Positions 1 through 7,446 of a stretch of 64,000 nucleotides of DNA are shown here, piece after piece. The DNA is from Pedobacter cryoconitis (GTDB lineage Bacteria > Bacteroidota > Bacteroidia > Sphingobacteriales > Sphingobacteriaceae). The stretch lies in the NCBI RefSeq assembly GCF_014207135.1, contig NZ_JACHCC010000006.1, forward strand, positions 289,124 through 353,123, in the 5' to 3' direction. Each line of letters starts with the position of its first letter. Position 1 is the stretch's first letter. The translations under genes and the position numbers were made by a program. The notes under the pieces were generated by a model that saw only the letters and a program-made list of their open reading frames with translations, ran no database searches and was not told the origin of the DNA.

Positions 1-221
1 GTGGACTGAAAATGACGAAAGAGTCAGCTATGGCTAAATACTTTGCTTCTGAGGTGGCTGTAAGGGCTGCTACCGAGGCTGTACAGATCTTTGGCGGTTA
101 TGGTTATACAAAAGACTTCCCGGTAGAGAAGTATTACCGTGACAGTAAATTATGTACCATAGGAGAGGGAACTTCAGAGATACAGAAAATCGTAATCGCG
201 AGAGAGATTATGAATAAATAA
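1..221 (+). CDS. Acyl-CoA dehydrogenase, C-terminal end (partial)
   Basis: The window opens inside this gene; the reading frame starts at base 3 and runs to TAA at 219-221. The visible residues contain [20 protein letters not shown] followed by a [22 protein letters not shown] tail. This is the C-terminal helical domain of acyl-CoA dehydrogenases, including the IGEGTSEIQ segment that contributes to FAD binding in the tetramer. The enzyme oxidises acyl-CoA thioesters at the alpha-beta bond and passes electrons to an electron-transfer flavoprotein. Substrate chain length cannot be judged from this fragment. The ATG at 12 is an internal methionine, not a start. A terminator follows 70 bases downstream. 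Confidence 0.93.
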   Translation, partial: GLKMTKESAMAKYFASEVAVRAATEAVQIFGGYGYTKDFPVEKYYRDSKLCTIGEGTSEIQKIVIAREIMNK

Positions 222-291
222 AATAACAGCCTAAATCTAAAAAACTGTTAAAAATCAAAACAGACATATTCTAACCAAATATATTTTGACC

Positions 292-325
292 AATCCGGTG
301 AGCGAAAGTTCACCGGATTTTTTTT
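292..325 (+). terminator. Rho-independent terminator after the acyl-CoA dehydrogenase
   Basis: A 10-bp inverted repeat (AATCCGGTGA at 292-301, TCACCGGATT at 310-319) encloses an 8-base loop and runs into eight T residues (318-325). It closes the acyl-CoA dehydrogenase transcript. Confidence 0.9.
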
Positions 326-330
326 GCTGT

Positions 331-575
331 CAAAACCCACAGCTGTTAAGTCTATGGATTTTTTTGCCCGATATTGTTCGGGTACTGGTCGGGTAGTAGT
401 CGGGTACTGGTTTGGACTGAACCAGTATTGGCATAATCTTCCTCCATAGCAAGTCCATAGATTTTAGCTAGTTGAAAAGCATGGACCCACCATGCTATCA
501 AGGTATGCCGGATATGTACTCATCCCGACCAGCACTACTATTTAACCCAACCAGTACAAGCTAATTATCACATTC
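331..575. repeat. Repeat-like intergenic stretch with CGGGTA-GTGGT-type units and small hairpins
   Basis: This part of the 433-base gap before rpsU holds no gene. It has iterated units of the type CGGGTACTGGT / CGGGTAGTAGT (about 377-412) and related complementary units near 525-560 (CCGACCAGCACTACTA, CCAACCAGTAC). It also has an 8-bp hairpin (TACTGGTT 405-412 with AACCAGTA 420-427), a 7-bp hairpin (AGCATGG 478-484 with CCATGCT 490-496) and two copies of a GTC(T/C)ATAGATT-like motif (349-360 and 453-465). The overall inverted arrangement suggests an interspersed palindromic repeat of the kind dispersed through some Bacteroidota genomes. That assignment is inference; a copy count in the genome would settle it. 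Confidence 0.5.
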
Positions 576-587
576 AAAATAGTTTAC

Positions 588-618
588 TTGTTTTATAATA
601 AATAATGTGTTAGCTTTG
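588..618 (+). promoter_or_regulatory. Bacteroidota-type promoter of rpsU
   Basis: TTG at 588-590 (-33 element) is followed after 20 bases by TAGCTTTG at 611-618, which matches the TAnnTTTG -7 consensus of the primary sigma factor in Bacteroidota. Transcription should start near 625, leaving a leader of about 30 bases with the Shine-Dalgarno sequence. This excludes the in-frame GTG at 607 as the start of rpsU. Confidence 0.72.
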
Positions 619-636
619 CCATCCCAAAACAACGAG

Positions 637-642
637 AGGAGG
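637..642 (+). promoter_or_regulatory. Strong Shine-Dalgarno sequence of rpsU
   Basis: AGGAGG lies 12 bases before the ATG at 655. Nearly all other genes in this window lack such a sequence. In Flavobacterium johnsoniae, bS21 helps bury the anti-Shine-Dalgarno tail of 16S rRNA, and rpsU is one of the few genes with a strong SD, which supports autogenous control. The same logic probably applies here. Confidence 0.8.
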
Positions 643-654
643 TATTTTAACGTT

Positions 655-849
655 ATGATCATAATTAATATTAAAGACGGCGAATCACTTGATAAAGCCC
701 TTAAACGTTTCAAAAAGAAATTTGAGAAAACTGGTGTATTGAGAGAACTACGCAGCCGTCAGGCATACGAGAAAAAATCTGTAGCTCGTCGTACATTAGT
801 TAAACACGCGATTTATAAAGAAAATATGCACTTAGAAGGAAAGATTTAA
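655..849 (+). CDS. rpsU: Small ribosomal subunit protein bS21
   Basis: The 64-residue product starts MIIINIKDGESLDKALKRFK and is rich in lysine and arginine throughout, as expected for bS21. The protein binds the 30S platform near the 3' end of 16S rRNA. In Bacteroidota it also takes part in hiding the anti-Shine-Dalgarno sequence. The ATG at 655 is chosen because the product then has the usual family length and sits behind a promoter and an AGGAGG sequence; an in-frame GTG at 607 would add 16 unlikely residues and lies upstream of the expected transcript start. A terminator at 881-918 makes it monocistronic. Confidence 0.97.
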   Translation: MIIINIKDGESLDKALKRFKKKFEKTGVLRELRSRQAYEKKSVARRTLVKHAIYKENMHLEGKI

Positions 850-880
850 TTCGTCCCTTTTAATTTGTTATAAATATTGT

Positions 881-918
881 AAAGCACCATCGGATTTTTC
901 CGGTGGTGCTTTCTTTTT
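881..918 (+). terminator. Rho-independent terminator of rpsU
   Basis: A 13-bp stem (AAAGCACCATCGG 881-893 with CCGGTGGTGCTTT 900-912, one G-T pair) is followed by CTTTTT. It separates rpsU from the recombinase gene. Confidence 0.92.
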
Positions 919-965
919 ATAGACTATTTGTGTACATTCACCTTACGGGGTAACCATTATACTAA

Positions 966-1850
966 ATGACAGTAGAGTCCTACTTAAACTATCTGCAGCA
1001 CGAGAAGCGATATTCTGCGCATACCGTGTTAGCCTACAGAACGGATCTGATGCAGTTTGACGGATTTGTTGAGCAGACTTACGAACTCCGGCCGGAAGAG
1101 GCGCAATACGTACATATAAGAGATTATATCGTGCACCTGATGGAAGATAAGACAGGGGCCAGTTCCATCGGTAGAAAACTGTCCAGTCTGCGGGGGTATT
1201 ATAAATATCTGTACCGGCAGAAAATTATCCTGACAAGTCCGATGTCCAGGATCAGGGCGCCTAAAACACCTGAGCGTCTGCCTGTGTTTATAGATGGAGA
1301 GAAGTTAGATCACCTGCTCGATTCGGGAGAGTTCTTTGACGACACTTTCCCTTCGGTCCGGGATAAAATGGTCATTGAAATGCTTTTTGGAACAGGGATG
1401 CGTTTAGCTGAATTGCTGGGGCTGAAAGAAACAGATATTGATTTTTATGGTGAATCTGTGAAAGTTTTGGGTAAAAGGAAAAAAGAAAGAATTATTCCTG
1501 TGACCAAACAGCTTATCAATCAGCTGAAAGACTACATTGACTTGAAATCGTTACAGAAATTTAATAACAAAACGAGTAGCTTATTCGTTACTAATAAAGG
1601 AGCCGCCGTTTACCCGGTCTTTATCTATCAACTGGTAAAAAGTTATTTGACTTATATATCCACACAGGATAAAAAGAGTCCCCATGTATTAAGACACTCT
1701 TATGCAACAAGTCTGCTGAACAGGGGAGCAGATCTGAATGCGATTAAAGAATTACTGGGCCATGCCAGTTTAGCGGCTACCCAGGTATATACGCACAATT
1801 CTATTGAAAGATTAAAAACAATATATAAACAAGCCCATCCAAAGGCATAA
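966..1850 (+). CDS. xerC: Tyrosine recombinase of the XerC/XerD type
   Basis: The 294-residue protein has an N-terminal SAM-like core-binding domain (about 1-90) and a C-terminal tyrosine recombinase domain. All catalytic residues can be placed: R146 in FGTGMRLAELLGL, a beta-hairpin lysine near 170, H240 and R243 in HVLRHSYA, H266 in LLGHAS and the nucleophile Y275 in QVYTH. Length and architecture fit the chromosome-dimer resolvases XerC/XerD that act at dif near FtsK. Which of the two it is cannot be decided here, and an integrase-like role is not excluded, but the housekeeping setting between rpsU and hpf argues against a mobile element. The next gene, hpf, starts 14 bases after the stop, so the two are probably co-transcribed. 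Confidence 0.88.
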   Translation: MTVESYLNYLQHEKRYSAHTVLAYRTDLMQFDGFVEQTYELRPEEAQYVHIRDYIVHLMEDKTGASSIGRKLSSLRGYYKYLYRQKIILTSPMSRIRAPKTPERLPVFIDGEKLDHLLDSGEFFDDTFPSVRDKMVIEMLFGTGMRLAELLGLKETDIDFYGESVKVLGKRKKERIIPVTKQLINQLKDYIDLKSLQKFNNKTSSLFVTNKGAAVYPVFIYQLVKSYLTYISTQDKKSPHVLRHSYATSLLNRGADLNAIKELLGHASLAATQVYTHNSIERLKTIYKQAHPKA

Positions 1851-1852
1851 AA

Positions 1853-1859
1853 AAGGAGG
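1853..1859 (+). promoter_or_regulatory. Strong Shine-Dalgarno sequence of hpf
   Basis: AAGGAGG ends five bases before the ATG at 1865, which is ideal spacing. Besides rpsU it is the only perfect SD seen before a start codon in this window. It begins just after the stop codon of the recombinase gene. Confidence 0.8.
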
Positions 1860-1864
1860 ACAAC

Positions 1865-2212
1865 ATGAAAATTACAGTTCAATCAATCCATTTCAATGCA
1901 GACCACAAGTTGTTAGAGTTTATTCAGAAAAAAGTTGATAAGCTGGAACAGTTCCACGACCAGATCATAAGTGGTGAAGTTTACTTGAAATTAGAGAACG
2001 TAGATGATGAGGCTAACAAAATAAGTGAAATAAAATTGATGGTTCCTGGCGGAATATTGTTTGCGAAGGAACAATGCAAGTCTTTCGAAGAGGCGACGGA
2101 TTTGTCGATAGAGTCGTTGAAAAAGCAAATAACAAAACATAAAGAAAAAAATAGAATAAAAGTTTCAGAGCTTAACACGGTATTGAACGCTGATGAAGTC
2201 ACTGATTATTAG
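1865..2212 (+). CDS. hpf: Ribosome hibernation-promoting factor, HPF/RaiA family (short form)
   Basis: The 115-residue product begins MKITVQSIHFNADHKLLEFI and has the beta-alpha-beta-beta-beta-alpha pattern of the HPF/YfiA family, including the basic helix with SIESLKKQITKHKEKNR near residues 78-97. It has no long-HPF dimerisation domain, so it is the short type. These proteins bind the decoding centre of the 30S subunit and hold idle ribosomes inactive. The gene follows the recombinase gene closely and has its own perfect Shine-Dalgarno sequence, an exception in this organism that may tie its translation to ribosome state. A terminator follows at 2242. Confidence 0.9.
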   Translation: MKITVQSIHFNADHKLLEFIQKKVDKLEQFHDQIISGEVYLKLENVDDEANKISEIKLMVPGGILFAKEQCKSFEEATDLSIESLKKQITKHKEKNRIKVSELNTVLNADEVTDY

Positions 2213-2241
2213 GGATCTATTTTTGTAAATTTTAAATATGA

Positions 2242-2274
2242 AACCAGCAGGAAATAAACTGCTGGTTTTTTTTT
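2242..2274 (+). terminator. Rho-independent terminator after hpf
   Basis: A 9-bp stem (AACCAGCAG 2242-2250, CTGCTGGTT 2259-2267) with an 8-base loop runs into nine T residues (2266-2274). Confidence 0.92.
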
Positions 2275-2283
2275 CAAAATAGT

Positions 2284-2314
2284 TTTGCAACTTTAAAATA
2301 TTCTTGTAGATTTG
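2284..2314 (+). promoter_or_regulatory. Promoter of the tRNA-tuf transcription unit
   Basis: TTTG at 2284-2287 and TAGATTTG at 2307-2314 are 19 bases apart, an excellent match to the Bacteroidota -33/-7 promoter (TTTG, then TAnnTTTG). It lies 73 bases upstream of the first tRNA. Confidence 0.8.
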
Positions 2315-2387
2315 CATTCCAATTCGGAACAGGGGTTAACCCATAAAGAGTTGGTTTGTTCTGTGAATGTTTAAAAAATAATAATAA

Positions 2388-2460
<73 letters not shown>

Positions 2461-2502
2461 CTTTTAAACCTGCATCTGGTAGATGAGACGGTTTAGAGGA
2501 AT

Positions 2503-2585
2503 GGGGGGATACCAGAGTGGCCAAATGGGACAGACTGTAACTCTGTTGTCGCAAGACTTCGAAGGTTCGAATCCTTCTCCCCCCA
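2503..2585 (+). tRNA. tRNA-Tyr (anticodon GTA)
   Basis: The acceptor stem GGGGGGA pairs with TCCCCCC, the anticodon stem ACAGA/TCTGT encloses CTGTAAC with anticodon GTA, and a long variable arm marks a class II tRNA of 83 bases. The T loop is GGTTCGAATCC. CCA is not encoded. Confidence 0.95.
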
Positions 2586-2602
2586 CTTTAAAATAAGTAA
2601 AA

Positions 2603-2675
2603 GCGAAAGTAGCTCAGTTGGTAGAGCGATAGCCTTCCAAGCTATAGGTCGCGAGTTCGAACCTCGTCTTTCGCT
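2603..2675 (+). tRNA. tRNA-Gly (anticodon TCC)
   Basis: The acceptor stem GCGAAAG pairs with CTTTCGC, and the anticodon stem ATAGC/GCTAT encloses CTTCCAA with anticodon TCC. D and T arms are regular. CCA is not encoded. Confidence 0.96.
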
Positions 2676-2753
2676 CTTGATTCAAAGAGCAGTCGGCAGG
2701 ATGGTCACAGTTTAATGCCGGACCGGTATTGAAGATTGTGAAGGGAATATTAA

Positions 2754-2825
<72 letters not shown>

Positions 2826-2952
2826 CAGGAATAAAAATAAAAAAGCTTTGTTAAATCTGTCTTCATAAACAGAATCAACAGAGTTTTTTGTATTGAATTG
2901 TATCAAAACAATAATTAAAAATAAAAGTTAACCTACTAATAAGTATAAAAAC

Positions 2953-4140
2953 ATGGCAAAAGAAAAGTTTGACCGCAGCAAGCCGCACTTAAACATCGGC
3001 ACTATCGGTCACGTTGACCACGGTAAAACAACCTTAACAGCAGCTATCACTAAAGTGTTATCTGATGCTGGTTTATCTGAGGCGCGTTCATTTGATTCGA
3101 TTGACTCTGCTCCAGAGGAAAAAGAAAGAGGTATCACTATTAACACTGCACACGTTGAGTATTCAACTGCTAACCGTCACTATGCTCACGTTGACTGTCC
3201 AGGTCACGCGGATTATGTGAAAAACATGGTTACAGGTGCGGCGCAAATGGATGGTGCTATTATCGTTGTAGCGGCTACAGATGGTCCTATGCCACAAACT
3301 CGTGAGCACATTCTATTGGCTCGCCAGGTAGGTGTACCTTCATTGGTGGTTTTCATGAATAAAGTGGATATGGTTGACGATCCTGAATTACTAGAATTAG
3401 TAGAGATGGAAGTTCGTGAATTATTATCTTTCTATGATTTCCCAGGTGATGAAATCCCAGTTATTCAAGGTTCTGCTTTGGGTGGATTAAACGGTGATGC
3501 TAAATGGGTTGGTAAAATCATGGAGTTAATGGATGCTGTAGATAGCTACATTCCAATCCCTCCACGTTTGACTGAACTTCCTTTCTTAATGCCTGTTGAA
3601 GATGTATTCTCGATCACTGGTCGTGGTACTGTTGCAACTGGTCGTATTGAGCGTGGTGTAATCAACTCTGGAGATCCAGTTGAGATCTTAGGTATGGGTG
3701 CAGAAAATCTTAAATCAACTGTAACAGGTGTTGAGATGTTCCGTAAGATCCTTGATTATGGTGAAGCAGGTGATAACGTAGGTTTATTATTACGTGGTAT
3801 TGAGAAAACTGATATCCGTCGTGGTATGGTTATCTGTAAACCAGGTTCTGTAACTCCTCACACTGATTTCAAAGCTGAGATCTATGTATTATCAAAAGCT
3901 GAAGGTGGACGTCACACTCCATTCTTTAACAAATACCGTCCGCAATTCTATTTCCGTACCACAGACGTTACTGGAGAGATCACTCTTCAAGAAGGAACTG
4001 AAATGGTTATGCCAGGTGATAACGTTACCATCAATGTAAAATTGATCAACGCAATCGCAATGGAAAAAGGACTTCGTTTCGCTATCCGTGAAGGTGGTAG
4101 AACAGTAGGTGCTGGTCAGGTAACTGAAATTGTAAAATAA
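2953..4140 (+). CDS. tuf: Elongation factor Tu
   Basis: The 395-residue GTPase carries the G1 motif GHVDHGKT near residue 20, the switch [14 protein letters not shown] and the NKVD specificity motif, followed by the two beta-barrel domains. It delivers aminoacyl-tRNA to the ribosomal A site. Length and motifs are complete. It lies behind four tRNA genes and ahead of tRNA-Trp-secE-nusG, the arrangement of tufB in Escherichia coli. The leader from 2826 to 2952 has no Shine-Dalgarno sequence and no clear separate promoter, so tuf is probably transcribed with the tRNAs and released by processing. Confidence 0.99.
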   Translation: MAKEKFDRSKPHLNIGTIGHVDHGKTTLTAAITKVLSDAGLSEARSFDSIDSAPEEKERGITINTAHVEYSTANRHYAHVDCPGHADYVKNMVTGAAQMDGAIIVVAATDGPMPQTREHILLARQVGVPSLVVFMNKVDMVDDPELLELVEMEVRELLSFYDFPGDEIPVIQGSALGGLNGDAKWVGKIMELMDAVDSYIPIPPRLTELPFLMPVEDVFSITGRGTVATGRIERGVINSGDPVEILGMGAENLKSTVTGVEMFRKILDYGEAGDNVGLLLRGIEKTDIRRGMVICKPGSVTPHTDFKAEIYVLSKAEGGRHTPFFNKYRPQFYFRTTDVTGEITLQEGTEMVMPGDNVTINVKLINAIAMEKGLRFAIREGGRTVGAGQVTEIVK

Positions 4141-4177
4141 TTTTGTAACGACCTTCGGGTAGTTATTAAATAATAAG

Positions 4178-4213
4178 ACAAAGTACTCGGACGTTAGAGT
4201 CTGAGTACTTTGT
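4178..4213 (+). terminator. Hairpin after tuf (terminator or processing site)
   Basis: ACAAAGTACTC (4178-4188) pairs perfectly with GAGTACTTTGT (4203-4213). Only a short T-poor tail (TCTAATG) follows, so it may be a leaky terminator or an RNA-processing/stability hairpin before tRNA-Trp. Confidence 0.7.
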
Positions 4214-4258
4214 TCTAATGAAATGTTTGTTTTAACCTGCAGAGGTTAATTCTTATAC

Positions 4259-4329
4259 ACGGGAATAGTTCAACGGTAGAATAGAGGTCTCCAAAACCTT
4301 TGATCAGGGTTCGAATCCTTGTTCCCGTG
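4259..4329 (+). tRNA. tRNA-Trp (anticodon CCA)
   Basis: The acceptor stem ACGGGAA pairs with TTCCCGT, the anticodon loop CTCCAAA gives anticodon CCA, and the T loop is GGTTCGAATCC. The discriminator base is G and no CCA tail is encoded. The secE start codon follows 13 bases after the tRNA. Confidence 0.95.
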
Positions 4330-4342
4330 CAAAAACTTAGAT

Positions 4343-4540
4343 ATGGCTAGCATAGTTCAATTTATTAAAGAATCATACGAGGAAATGACCCAGAAGGTTA
4401 CCTGGCCTACATGGGGAGAACTGCAAAGTTCTGCAGTGCTGGTTTTGGTAGCTTCGTTTATTATTGCAGTGGTTATTTTTGCAATGGATAAAGGATCTAC
4501 TTTTGTTTTAGATACTTTTTATAAATCACTTTCTAATTAA
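4343..4540 (+). CDS. secE: Preprotein translocase subunit SecE
   Basis: The 65-residue product MASIVQFIKESYEEMTQKVT... has the conserved amphipathic segment with KVTWPTWGEL followed by one membrane segment (about residues 32-52). It clamps the SecY channel at the inner membrane. The ATG at 4343 is chosen because the longer in-frame start at 4319 lies inside the tRNA-Trp gene. It is followed by nusG after nine bases, the near-universal secE-nusG pair. Confidence 0.97.
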   Translation: MASIVQFIKESYEEMTQKVTWPTWGELQSSAVLVLVASFIIAVVIFAMDKGSTFVLDTFYKSLSN

Positions 4541-4549
4541 TAAAGCTAA

Positions 4550-5092
4550 ATGAACGATCAGCTAAAATGGTATGTAGTTAGGGCGGTAAGCGGAAAAGAG
4601 AAGAAGGTAAAGCAATACATTGATTCTGAGATAAGTCGTTTAGGTTTTTCTCATCTTGTTCCGCAAGTATTGATCCCTATGGAAAAATACTACCAGATGA
4701 AAGAAGGAAAAAAGATTGCAAAAGAACGCAACTTTTATCCTGGTTATGTTTTGATTGAAGCAACATTAGACGGAGAGTTAGAACACATTATTAAAAATGT
4801 GAATAGCGTTATCGGTTTCTTAGGGGATAAAGGTGGAAACCCGGTTCCTATGCGTCAGGCAGAAGTTAACCGTATTCTGGGTAAAGTAGATGAAATGAGT
4901 CAGCAAGGTGAAACCATGAATGTGGCTTACTATGTTGGCGAGAACGTCAAAGTAATGGACGGTCCTTTCAACGGGTTTACCGGAGTTATTGAAGAGGTTA
5001 ACGAAGAGAAAAAGAAATTGAAAGTTATGGTTAAGATTTTCGGAAGAAAAACTCCTCTGGAGCTTAACTATATGCAAGTAGAAAAAGAGTAG
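4550..5092 (+). CDS. nusG: Transcription termination/antitermination factor NusG
   Basis: The 180-residue protein has an N-terminal NGN domain ([29 protein letters not shown]) that contacts RNA polymerase and a C-terminal KOW domain ([19 protein letters not shown]) that can bind Rho or uS10. It is followed by the ribosomal protein genes rplK and rplA, as in most bacteria. Confidence 0.98.
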   Translation: MNDQLKWYVVRAVSGKEKKVKQYIDSEISRLGFSHLVPQVLIPMEKYYQMKEGKKIAKERNFYPGYVLIEATLDGELEHIIKNVNSVIGFLGDKGGNPVPMRQAEVNRILGKVDEMSQQGETMNVAYYVGENVKVMDGPFNGFTGVIEEVNEEKKKLKVMVKIFGRKTPLELNYMQVEKE

Positions 5093-5161
5093 AATAAAGA
5101 TCTTAAATGTTACATGCTTCCAACATTTTAACATTGAGTATTACAATTAACAAATCAGAAA

Positions 5162-5605
5162 ATGGCAAAAGAAGTCAGTGCGCTTGTTAAATTACAAATC
5201 AAAGGAGGAGCTGCAAATCCATCACCACCAGTAGGACCTGCATTAGGTGCTAAAGGTGTTAACATCATGGAATTTTGCAAGCAATTTAATGCTCGTACCC
5301 AAGATAAGCCTGGTAAAGTATTACCTGTTGTAATTACTGTTTATGCTGACAAGTCTTTCGAATTTATCATCAAAACCCCTCCGGTTGCTATCCAGTTAAA
5401 GGATGCTACTAAATTAGCGAGTGGTTCTGCTGAGCCCAACCGTAAGAAAGTTGGTTCGGTGACTTGGGATCAGGTTAAGTCAATTGCTGAAGATAAAATG
5501 ACTGATTTAAATGCATTCACTATCGAGTCGGCAATGAGTATGGTTGCCGGTACAGCACGCAGTATGGGAATCACCGTTAGCGGCGATGCACCCTGGACAA
5601 ATTAA
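5162..5605 (+). CDS. rplK: Large ribosomal subunit protein uL11
   Basis: The 147-residue product has the proline-rich N-terminal segment ([20 protein letters not shown]) and the C-terminal RNA-binding domain of uL11, which binds the GTPase-associated region of 23S rRNA. It starts the rplK-rplA-rplJ-rplL run; rplA begins 23 bases later. Confidence 0.99.
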   Translation: MAKEVSALVKLQIKGGAANPSPPVGPALGAKGVNIMEFCKQFNARTQDKPGKVLPVVITVYADKSFEFIIKTPPVAIQLKDATKLASGSAEPNRKKVGSVTWDQVKSIAEDKMTDLNAFTIESAMSMVAGTARSMGITVSGDAPWTN

Positions 5606-5628
5606 TTAACAAAAAACAGTTTACAACA

Positions 5629-6327
5629 GTGGCTAAATTAACAAAAAATCAAAAAAAGGCACATGCTAAACTAGAATCTGGTAAAACGTATTCTTTACAG
5701 GATGCGGCTGCTTTGGTAAAAGAAATCACAACTACTAAATTCGATGCTTCGGTTGATATCGACATCGCTTTAGGCGTTGATCCGCGTAAAGCGAATCAAA
5801 TGGTTCGTGGTATCGCTACTTTACCACACGGTACAGGTAAAACTGTACGTGTTTTAGTTCTTTGTAACCCTGATAAGGAAGAAGAAGCTAAAGCGGCAGG
5901 TGCAGATTTCGTAGGTTTAGACGAATATGTTGCCAAGATTGAAGGTGGATGGACTGATGTTGACATTATTATCACTACTCCTGCTTGTATGGCAAAAGTA
6001 GGTAAACTGGGCCGCGTTTTAGGTCCACGTAACCTTATGCCAAACCCAAAATCAGGTACTGTAACTAACGAAGTTGGTAAAGCAGTAACTGACGTAAAAG
6101 GCGGTAAAATTGATTTTAAAGTTGACAAAAGTGGTATCATTCATGCTTCGGTAGGAAAAGTATCATTCCCAGCAGAAAAAATATATGAAAATGCATTAGA
6201 AGTTCTTCAAGTAATTTCTAAGCTTAAACCATCTGCTGCTAAAGGAACTTATTTTAAGAGCATTCATGTTTCTTCAACAATGAGTCCTGGAATCGCAATC
6301 GAAACTAAATCAGTAGCAGGGATCTAA
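5629..6327 (+). CDS. rplA: Large ribosomal subunit protein uL1
   Basis: The 232-residue protein starts with GTG at 5629 ([19 protein letters not shown]) and includes the uL1 signature region [20 protein letters not shown]. It binds the L1 stalk of 23S rRNA and, in other bacteria, represses its own operon by binding the mRNA. rplJ follows after two bases. Confidence 0.98.
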   Translation: MAKLTKNQKKAHAKLESGKTYSLQDAAALVKEITTTKFDASVDIDIALGVDPRKANQMVRGIATLPHGTGKTVRVLVLCNPDKEEEAKAAGADFVGLDEYVAKIEGGWTDVDIIITTPACMAKVGKLGRVLGPRNLMPNPKSGTVTNEVGKAVTDVKGGKIDFKVDKSGIIHASVGKVSFPAEKIYENALEVLQVISKLKPSAAKGTYFKSIHVSSTMSPGIAIETKSVAGI

Positions 6328-6329
6328 TT

Positions 6330-6851
6330 ATGAACAGAGAAGAAAAACACGAAGTAGTTTCAGCTCTTCAAGAGAAGATGCAGGACTTTGGCAATTTTTA
6401 CATTGCCGATACATCTAGCTTATCTGTTGAGAAAATTAACAACATCCGTCGCAAATGTTTCGAAAGTGGTATTGAAATGCAGGTTGCTAAAAATACTTTG
6501 ATCAGAAAAGCGATCGAAGGATTAGAAGGTGATAATTCAAGTATCTTTGAAGCATTAAAAGGCCAGTCAGCCTTATTATTCTCAAGAACAGGTAATGGTC
6601 CAGCTAAGCTGATCAAAGCTTTGAGAAAAGGTACTGACAAACCAGTATTGAAAGCTGCGTTTATCGACACAGCAATCTATGTTGGAGATAATCATTTAGA
6701 TACATTAGTAAGCTTGAAATCAAGAGAAGAGCTTATTGGAGATATCATTGGCTTATTACAATCGCCAGCTAAAAATGTTATTTCAGCATTGAAATCTAGT
6801 GGTGGTAAAATCGCAGGAATTGTTAAAACTCTTCAGGAAAGAGAAGGTTAA
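6330..6851 (+). CDS. rplJ: Large ribosomal subunit protein uL10
   Basis: The 173-residue protein has the typical uL10 N-terminal domain (MNREEKHEVVSALQEKMQDF) and the C-terminal helix that anchors bL12 dimers on the stalk base. It starts two bases after rplA, so there is no room for the separate rplJ leader known from Escherichia coli. Confidence 0.98.
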   Translation: MNREEKHEVVSALQEKMQDFGNFYIADTSSLSVEKINNIRRKCFESGIEMQVAKNTLIRKAIEGLEGDNSSIFEALKGQSALLFSRTGNGPAKLIKALRKGTDKPVLKAAFIDTAIYVGDNHLDTLVSLKSREELIGDIIGLLQSPAKNVISALKSSGGKIAGIVKTLQEREG

Positions 6852-6918
6852 GGAACACCTTATAAGTTTCATATTATTATAAATTATTTTTCACGTCAAA
6901 TTTTAAAAACTCTATAAA

Positions 6919-7293
6919 ATGGCAGATTTAAAAGCGTTTGCTGAGCAATTAGTAAACTTAACAGTTAAAGAAGTTAACGAATTAGCTCAAATCCTTAAAG
7001 ACGAGTATGGTATCGAACCAGCTGCTGCTGCAGTTGCTGTTGCAGGTCCTGCTGGTGATGCTGCTCCTGCAGCTGAAGAAAAATCTACTTTCGATGTTAT
7101 CTTGAAAGAAGCTGGTGGTTCTAAATTAGCAGTTGTTAAGTTAGTAAAAGACTTAACTGGATTAGGTTTGAAAGAAGCTAAAGATTTAGTTGACGGTGCA
7201 CCAAAAGAATTAAAAGCTGGTGTTTCTAAAGACGAAGCTGAAGCTTTGAAAAAACAATTAGAAGAAGCTGGAGCTGTAGTTGAGATTAAGTAA
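6919..7293 (+). CDS. rplL: Large ribosomal subunit protein bL12
   Basis: The 124-residue product has an N-terminal dimerisation domain, an alanine-rich hinge ([20 protein letters not shown]) and the C-terminal domain with [30 protein letters not shown] that recruits translational GTPases. The gene uses a narrow codon set (GCT, TTA, AAA), as expected for very high expression. Confidence 0.99.
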   Translation: MADLKAFAEQLVNLTVKEVNELAQILKDEYGIEPAAAAVAVAGPAGDAAPAAEEKSTFDVILKEAGGSKLAVVKLVKDLTGLGLKEAKDLVDGAPKELKAGVSKDEAEALKKQLEEAGAVVEIK

Positions 7294-7320
7294 TCACTTA
7301 ATTTTAATATAACTTTAAAC

Positions 7321-7350
7321 ATAGACTCCGACTGTACAGTCGGAGTCTAT
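7321..7350. promoter_or_regulatory. 30-base perfect palindrome between rplL and rpoB
   Basis: ATAGACTCCGACT (7321-7333) and AGTCGGAGTCTAT (7338-7350) are perfectly complementary around a GTAC centre. As RNA this makes a 13-bp hairpin with a 4-base loop. No U tract follows, so it is more likely an attenuator or RNase processing site than a full terminator, comparable in place to the rplL-rpoB attenuator of Escherichia coli. Confidence 0.8.
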
Positions 7351-7446
7351 ACCTGTTTATATACATTTCATCTAAGTTTGGTTGGTGGGATGTTCACGGC
7401 AAACCAAACAAATAGTTTATTCTTAAACTAAATTAACTTTAGTACC

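Noticed and set aside
607..654. GTG at 607 as the rpsU start
   Set aside because: It lies upstream of the expected transcript start, next to the promoter -7 element, and adds 16 residues not seen in bS21; the ATG at 655 follows an AGGAGG.
4319..4342. Earlier ATG for secE
   Set aside because: It lies inside the tRNA-Trp gene.
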